Source of the DNA: Methanosarcina sp. UBA402
Lineage (GTDB): Archaea > Halobacteriota > Methanosarcinia > Methanosarcinales > Methanosarcinaceae
Assembly: GCA_002509325.1 (NCBI GenBank)
Contig: DADO01000063.1
Coordinates: 47,690 to 57,103 of the forward strand
DNA: 9,414 nucleotides
Direction of reading: 5' to 3'
In this document: positions 5,922-9,414 of the stretch, piece by piece
How positions within the stretch are numbered: position 1 is the first letter of the stretch
Layout of the letters: every line of letters begins with the position of its first letter
The notes under the pieces: model-generated
The model's database searches: none
What the model was told of the DNA's origin: nothing
The model's input: only the letters and a program-made list of their open reading frames with translations
Position numbers and translations under genes: made by a program

Positions 5922-6725
5922 ATGTCTGTAGGCGGATCAGGAGGAGGAGCTAAAGGCGGGTATCCTCCACAAACAATAATAGCTTTAGGTATAATCGGCG
6001 GCCTTGCCGGGATTTACCTGGGTCACTTCATGCCTGCAGCATACTCCTTCTTCGGAGGTATTGGAGCAATCTGCGCAACAGTCTGGGGTGCAGATGCAGT
6101 TCGCCGTGTTGCAAGCTATGGGCTTGGTACGGGGGTACCATCAATTGGTATGCTAGCTCTCGGTATGGGTACTGTAGCAGCTCTCTTCGGACTCTCAGTG
6201 GGAAGCTTTGCAGGGCCAATAGTTGCCTTCATTGTTGCAGTAATTATAGGGATCGTTATTGGTGCCCTTTCAAACAGGGTAATCGGTATGGGTATCCCCA
6301 TAATGGAACAGGCTATGGCAGAAATCGCAGGCGCAGGCACCCTTGTTATTCTTGGACTGAGTGTCGTTATTGCCGGATCCTTTGATTATTCTACAGTTGT
6401 CCACAACGTTGTAGCAACTGGATACATTGCACTTATCTTTATAATAGGCGGTATGGGAATCCTACATCCCTTCAATGCCAGCCTGGGCCCTGATGAGCAT
6501 CAGGACAGAACTCTGGTTCTTGCTGTTGAAAAGGGAGCTATCGCATTAATTATTGTAGGCTTTGTATCTTCACTCAATGAGGGACTGATGGCAGCTGGAG
6601 TAAACATTCTTATAGGAATCATTATCTGGTATGTTGCTTTCATGAAGCACTACGCGCTTATCAAGAGAGATGCGTATCAGGTGGTTGGAACTGGGCTGCT
6701 GCCAAGTGCGGAGGAATTGCAATGA
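5922..6725 (+). CDS. mtrC: Tetrahydromethanopterin S-methyltransferase subunit C
   Basis: A 267-residue, very hydrophobic Mtr membrane subunit. A Gly-rich N-terminus (SVGGSGGGAKGG, 2-13) precedes six to eight hydrophobic stretches between about residues 17 and 240. Between them are the polar loop HPFNASLGPDEHQDRT (182-197) and a charged C-terminal tail (KHYALIKRDAYQ, 242-253). The frame stays open 10 codons further upstream (ATG at 5892), but that start lies inside mtrD with no ribosome binding site. The ATG at 5922 has GGAGGT at 5909-5914 with the same 7-base gap (counted from GGAGG end, 8) as its neighbours. The start is 1 base past the mtrD stop (5918-5920), and the end overlaps mtrB as ATGA. 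Confidence 0.96.
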   Translation: MSVGGSGGGAKGGYPPQTIIALGIIGGLAGIYLGHFMPAAYSFFGGIGAICATVWGADAVRRVASYGLGTGVPSIGMLALGMGTVAALFGLSVGSFAGPIVAFIVAVIIGIVIGALSNRVIGMGIPIMEQAMAEIAGAGTLVILGLSVVIAGSFDYSTVVHNVVATGYIALIFIIGGMGILHPFNASLGPDEHQDRTLVLAVEKGAIALIIVGFVSSLNEGLMAAGVNILIGIIIWYVAFMKHYALIKRDAYQVVGTGLLPSAEELQ

Positions 6726-7048
6726 GTATGATTCGCATAGCGCCCGAGTTAAATTTAGTCCTGGATCCAGATACGGCAACCGTGGCTGAAGAAAGGAGTG
6801 ACTCGATCGAGTATTCCATGGAACCAGTCTTTGAGAGGATGGACAAACTGGATGAGGTTGCAGATGACCTGGTGAATTCCCTTTCGCCCAGCAAACCTCT
6901 CCTTAATTCATGGCCAGGCCGTGAGAACACTTCCTATCTGGCAGGAATTTACGCAAATGCCTTCTACGGAGTTGTTATAGGTCTTGCCTTCAGCGGACTG
7001 GTAGCACTCATAGTAACCATAAAAAGACTGATAGACGGGGTGGTGTAA
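6722..7048 (+). CDS. mtrB: Tetrahydromethanopterin S-methyltransferase subunit B
   Basis: A 108-residue Mtr subunit made of a soluble N-terminal part and one C-terminal membrane helix (about 77-100), ending in KRLIDGVV on the expected cytoplasmic side or interface. Residues 28-54 form a charged, helix-prone segment (EPVFERMDKLDEVADDL, 34-50). Its ERMDKLDE core resembles RRLDKIDE in MtrG. The ATG overlaps the mtrC stop. GGAGG at 6710-6714 is 7 bases upstream. The subunit has no known catalytic residues; it is understood as part of the stalk linking the membrane module to MtrA. Confidence 0.96.
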   Translation: MSMIRIAPELNLVLDPDTATVAEERSDSIEYSMEPVFERMDKLDEVADDLVNSLSPSKPLLNSWPGRENTSYLAGIYANAFYGVVIGLAFSGLVALIVTIKRLIDGVV

Positions 7049-7049
7049 A

Positions 7050-7772
7050 ATGGCAAATAAGAGAGAACCAGCCCCAGGATGGCCTATCCTGAAAGGAGAA
7101 TATGAAGTAGGAGACGTCAATAACTCTGTAATGGTAATTACATGCGGATCTCACCTTCCAGGAAAACCAATCCTTGATGCAGGCGCAGCCGTCACTGGAT
7201 CCTGTAAAACTGAGAACCTTGGTATTGAGAAGGTTGTTGCTCACATTATCTCAAACCCAAACATCAGGTTCCTGCTTGTGACCGGCTCTGAGGTAAAAGG
7301 GCACGTTACCGGACAGTCAATGATAAGCCTGCATGCAAACGGTGTGCAGGATAACAGGATTGCAGGAGCACTGGGTGCAATTCCATACGTAGAAAACCTG
7401 AATGCCGATGCAATTGCCCGTTTCCAGGAACAGGTTCAGGTCTTTGATCTGATCGATACCGAAGACATGGGTGCTATCACTTCCAAGGTCAGAGAACTTG
7501 CCTCAAAAGACCCGGGTGCCTTTGATGCAGAACCTTTGGTTGTGGAGATCAGTGAAGAGGGCGGTGAAGAAGAAGAAGGCGGTGTTGTCAGACCGGTCTC
7601 CGGAGAAATTGCAGTTATCCGCAGCAGGTTGAAGGCAATTGAAGCCCGTATGATTGATATAGGAAACTTGAACAAGTTCCACTCAGGAATTCATGCAGGA
7701 AAGATTGAAGGCGCCATGATAGGGTTGACAATAACCATATCCCTGCTTGGATTATTACTGCTAGGGAGGTAA
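7050..7772 (+). CDS. mtrA: Tetrahydromethanopterin S-methyltransferase subunit A (corrinoid protein)
   Basis: A 240-residue subunit that carries the corrinoid (a factor III-type cobamide) whose cobalt is methylated by MtrH and demethylated by coenzyme M. The soluble cobamide-binding domain covers about residues 1-165. It includes TCGSHLPGKP (31-40), GSEVKGHVTGQS (79-90) and LHANGV (94-99). His85 in EVKGH corresponds to the histidine (His84 in Methanothermobacter) known as the axial cobalt ligand. A flexible acid and glycine-rich linker follows (EEGGEEEEGG, 169-178), then a basic helix (188-205) and a single C-terminal membrane helix (about 220-239). The start is 1 base after the mtrB stop. 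Unlike its neighbours it lacks a clear GGAGG; only GGGGTGGTG at 7037-7045 precedes it, so it may depend on coupling to mtrB. Its stop overlaps the first possible mtrF start. Confidence 0.97.
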   Translation: MANKREPAPGWPILKGEYEVGDVNNSVMVITCGSHLPGKPILDAGAAVTGSCKTENLGIEKVVAHIISNPNIRFLLVTGSEVKGHVTGQSMISLHANGVQDNRIAGALGAIPYVENLNADAIARFQEQVQVFDLIDTEDMGAITSKVRELASKDPGAFDAEPLVVEISEEGGEEEEGGVVRPVSGEIAVIRSRLKAIEARMIDIGNLNKFHSGIHAGKIEGAMIGLTITISLLGLLLLGR

Positions 7773-7777
7773 TGAAA

Positions 7778-7996
7778 GTGGCACAAGAATACGATAAAGG
7801 CGTCCCAATGGTGCTTGCTCCCCAGATGGGTGCAATTGATGTTACTGTTGAGAGCATTCGATATAGAGCACAGTTGATTGCGAGAAACCAGAAGCTGGAC
7901 TCAGGAGTTATGTCTACCGGAATAGTCGGCTTTGCAGCAGGTTTCCTCTTTTCACTGCTGATGGTCGTTGTACTCCCAGTAGCTTTAGGCCTATAA
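7778..7996 (+). CDS. mtrF: Tetrahydromethanopterin S-methyltransferase subunit F
   Basis: A 72-residue Mtr subunit with a short soluble N-terminus, a basic helix (ESIRYRAQLIARNQK, 25-39) and one C-terminal membrane helix (about 46-70). This resembles the tail of MtrA (basic helix IRSRLKAIEARM, then a membrane helix). Two starts are possible. An ATG at 7772 overlaps the mtrA stop (TAATG) but lies 1 base after GGAGGT (7765-7770), too close for normal initiation. The GTG at 7778 lies 7-8 bases after it, as in the other mtr genes. GTG is therefore preferred and gives the N-terminus MAQEYDKG. The downstream gene mtrG follows after an 18-base gap. Confidence 0.93.
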   Translation: MAQEYDKGVPMVLAPQMGAIDVTVESIRYRAQLIARNQKLDSGVMSTGIVGFAAGFLFSLLMVVVLPVALGL

Positions 7997-8014
7997 ACTT
8001 GAGAGGTGAATAAT

Positions 8015-8242
8015 ATGGAAGGAAAAGCACCAGCAGCGTTCGTAGAGCCTGGCGAGTTTAACGAAGTAATGAGAAGGCTCGATAAGATTGACGAAAAGAT
8101 CGAGTTTGTCAACAGTGAAGTTGCGCAGAGAATCGGAAAGAAAGTAGGAAGAGATATTGGAATTCTATACGGCGGAGTTATTGGCCTGCTGATCTTCCTG
8201 ATCTATTCCCTGATATCCTCGATATCATTAATATTAATTTAA
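8015..8242 (+). CDS. mtrG: Tetrahydromethanopterin S-methyltransferase subunit G
   Basis: A 75-residue Mtr subunit: a charged helix (about 14-44, containing RRLDKIDEKIEFV at 20-32) and one C-terminal membrane helix (about 49-73) that ends the protein. A GTG at 8006 in the same frame would add three residues, but it is part of the ribosome binding sequence GAGAGGTG (8001-8008) itself. The ATG at 8015 is correctly spaced, 8 bases after AGAGG. The helix probably packs with those of MtrA, B and F in the stalk of the complex; the shared motif with MtrB supports a common origin. mtrH follows 13 bases after the stop. Confidence 0.95.
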   Translation: MEGKAPAAFVEPGEFNEVMRRLDKIDEKIEFVNSEVAQRIGKKVGRDIGILYGGVIGLLIFLIYSLISSISLILI

Positions 8243-8255
8243 ATGAGGGATCAAA

Positions 8256-9206
8256 ATGTTCAAGTTTGACAAGAAACAGATAGTTTATGAAATCGGTGGA
8301 GTTAAGTTCGGCGGACAGCCGGGTGAATACCCAACCGTGTTAGTCAGTACTATGTTCTATGCAAGGCACAAAATCGTGACCGATGAAGACAAGGGCATCT
8401 TCGACAGGGCTGCTGCAGAGACCCTCTGGAATACCCAGGTATCAATGAGCGATGCCACAGGAAACCCCTATGTAAACCAGATCGTAGGAGAAACCCCGGA
8501 ATCAATCAAGCGCTATATTGACTGGTTCGTTGAGATCGACGACAGGACTCCCTTCCTGATCGACTCCTCAGCCGGAAACGTACGTGCAGCTGCAGCTCAG
8601 TACTGTACCGAAATCGGTGTTGCAGACCGGGCAATCCACAACTCAATCAATGCAAGTATTGAACAGGAAGAAATCGATATTCTCACTGATAGTGATGTGG
8701 AAGCTGCTATCGTTCTTGCTTTCAATGCAACTGACCCGTCCGTAAAAGGAAAGATGGATATCCTTGAAGTCGGCGGTTCAGGGCAGACCAAGGGTATGCT
8801 CCAGGTTGCCAAGGAATGTGGAATTAAGATTCCCCTGATCGACGTTGCAGCTATGCCTCTTGGTGCAGGTTCAGGCGCAACAATCCGCACAGTCCCGACA
8901 GTTAAAGCGAAACTCGGCCTGCCGGTTGGCGGTGGATACCACAACATGGCCTCGGCCTGGGACTGGCTCCGCAAGTTCAAGAAGACCCAGCCTGACCCGA
9001 AGGCAATCTACATGCCTACAGACATTGGTACTAACCTGGTAGCTCAGATTGCAGGTTCTGACTTCCTGCTCTACGGTCCGATCGAGAACGTCAACCAGAT
9101 TTTCCCGGCTGTTGCAATGGTCGACATTATGCTTGGAGAAACTGCCAAGGAACTTGGTGTCGAGATCGCAGATCTGGAAAACCATCCGGTAACCAAGCTG
9201 ACATAA
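8256..9206 (+). CDS. mtrH: Tetrahydromethanopterin S-methyltransferase subunit H (methyl-H4MPT:corrinoid methyltransferase)
   Basis: A 316-residue soluble subunit with a TIM-barrel fold that transfers the methyl group of methyl-tetrahydromethanopterin (tetrahydrosarcinapterin) to Co(I) of the MtrA corrinoid at the cytoplasmic face. Barrel segments visible include TVLVSTMFYARHKI (27-40), DDRTPFLIDSSAGN (95-108), ADRAIHNSIN (123-132), AAIVLAFNATDPS (150-162), IPLIDVAAMPLGAGSG (192-207) and the Gly-rich LPVGGGYHNM (222-231). Asp103 in LIDSS and Asn132 lie at strand ends, where related pterin methyltransferases bind the pterin. It has no membrane segment. The ATG has GAGG at 8245-8248, 7 bases upstream. 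Codon choice is strongly biased to C-ending forms (ATC, GAC, TAC, GTC), consistent with high expression. It is the last gene of the operon, and a strong terminator follows. Confidence 0.97.
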   Translation: MFKFDKKQIVYEIGGVKFGGQPGEYPTVLVSTMFYARHKIVTDEDKGIFDRAAAETLWNTQVSMSDATGNPYVNQIVGETPESIKRYIDWFVEIDDRTPFLIDSSAGNVRAAAAQYCTEIGVADRAIHNSINASIEQEEIDILTDSDVEAAIVLAFNATDPSVKGKMDILEVGGSGQTKGMLQVAKECGIKIPLIDVAAMPLGAGSGATIRTVPTVKAKLGLPVGGGYHNMASAWDWLRKFKKTQPDPKAIYMPTDIGTNLVAQIAGSDFLLYGPIENVNQIFPAVAMVDIMLGETAKELGVEIADLENHPVTKLT

Positions 9207-9227
9207 TTGAAAAGAAGCGAATTAAAA

Positions 9228-9241
9228 GAGTCTCAGGACTC
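9228..9241 (+). other. Small hairpin between mtrH stop and terminator
   Basis: GAGTC (9228-9232) and GACTC (9237-9241) form a perfect 5-bp stem with a TCAG loop. It adjoins the main terminator hairpin directly, so the mRNA 3' end may carry two stacked stems. A role in 3'-end protection is possible but unproven. Confidence 0.4.
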
Positions 9242-9278
9242 AAAAGCAGAGGAATTTTTCCTTTGCTTTTTCTTTTTT
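9242..9278 (+). terminator. mtr operon terminator
   Basis: A 13-bp stem (9242-9254 with 9258-9270, one G-T pair, loop TTT) is followed by TCTTTTTT (9271-9278). It begins 36 bases after the mtrH stop. The stem is flanked by A-runs on the left and T-runs on the right, giving a classic hairpin plus U-tract form that is also readable as a T-tract archaeal terminator. Confidence 0.85.
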
Positions 9279-9414
9279 GAAGGTATTGTTGCTTTTTTAT
9301 CTGGTTTATTGTCTGATTTAATCTCTTGTTATCTTGATTTTTCTGGTCTATATTCTCCATGCCGCTTTCTGCCTTTTTCGCTCCATTTGGCATGAAAGTG
9401 CTTTCAAGTACTTT
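9279..9414. other. T-rich intergenic tail with an edge hairpin
   Basis: No gene can be supported. The stretch is pyrimidine-rich with several further T-runs (9291-9298, 9338-9343, 9374-9378). The last 20 bases form a potential 8-bp hairpin (9395-9402 with 9407-9414, loop TTCA, one G-T pair) that is cut at the window edge. It may belong to the terminator of a gene beyond the window. Confidence 0.5.

Noticed and set aside
7615..8112. 165-codon open frame antisense to mtrA, mtrF and mtrG
   Set aside because: It crosses three well-supported mtr genes on the other strand and is Ser/Thr-rich in the way antisense shadows are.
9358..9394. Inverted repeat CATGCC / GGCATG
   Set aside because: It has only six base pairs separated by about 25 bases and no U-tract; too weak to call.

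Overview
This window comes from a methanogenic archaeon, almost certainly a Methanosarcina or close relative. The main evidence is a complete tetrahydromethanopterin S-methyltransferase operon in the order mtrEDCBAFGH. AT-rich, TATA-box-type intergenic DNA, strong GGAGG ribosome binding sites and GTG starts fit this. The species cannot be fixed by eye.

Layout. Positions 1-231 hold a 16-bp tandem repeat running into the ribosome binding site of a 54-residue hypothetical protein (67-231). An AT-rich gap follows (232-610), with a TATA-like box and a 12-bp tandem duplication before a sodium:solute symporter-family permease (611-2530). A hairpin with T-tracts on both sides separates this gene from a converging minus-strand gene (3394-2576) for a TIM-barrel protein of the sugar phosphate isomerase/epimerase (AP endonuclease 2-like) superfamily. 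Next is an 865-bp, very AT-rich region with no long gene. It is the divergent control region of the TIM-barrel gene and the mtr operon, and it holds several palindromes, an inverted repeat and possible short leader peptides. The mtr operon fills 4260-9206 and ends in a 13-bp hairpin with a U-tract.

How the genes work together. MtrA-H form the membrane-bound complex that moves a methyl group from methyl-tetrahydromethanopterin (tetrahydrosarcinapterin in Methanosarcina) to coenzyme M and pumps Na+. MtrH delivers the methyl group to the corrinoid of MtrA. MtrC, D and E form the membrane part. MtrA, B, F and G each have one C-terminal membrane helix. The genes overlap or are separated by at most about 18 bases, so they form one translationally linked unit. 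The symporter would use the sodium gradient that Mtr makes, but nothing here shows shared regulation.

No mobile element, CRISPR array, tRNA or rRNA was seen. The coding content is conventional. The items most worth a second look are in the mtr leader (palindromes, an 18-residue leader peptide candidate), the start codons of mtrF, mtrG and mtrC, a motif shared by MtrB and MtrG, and the probably leaderless minus-strand gene.
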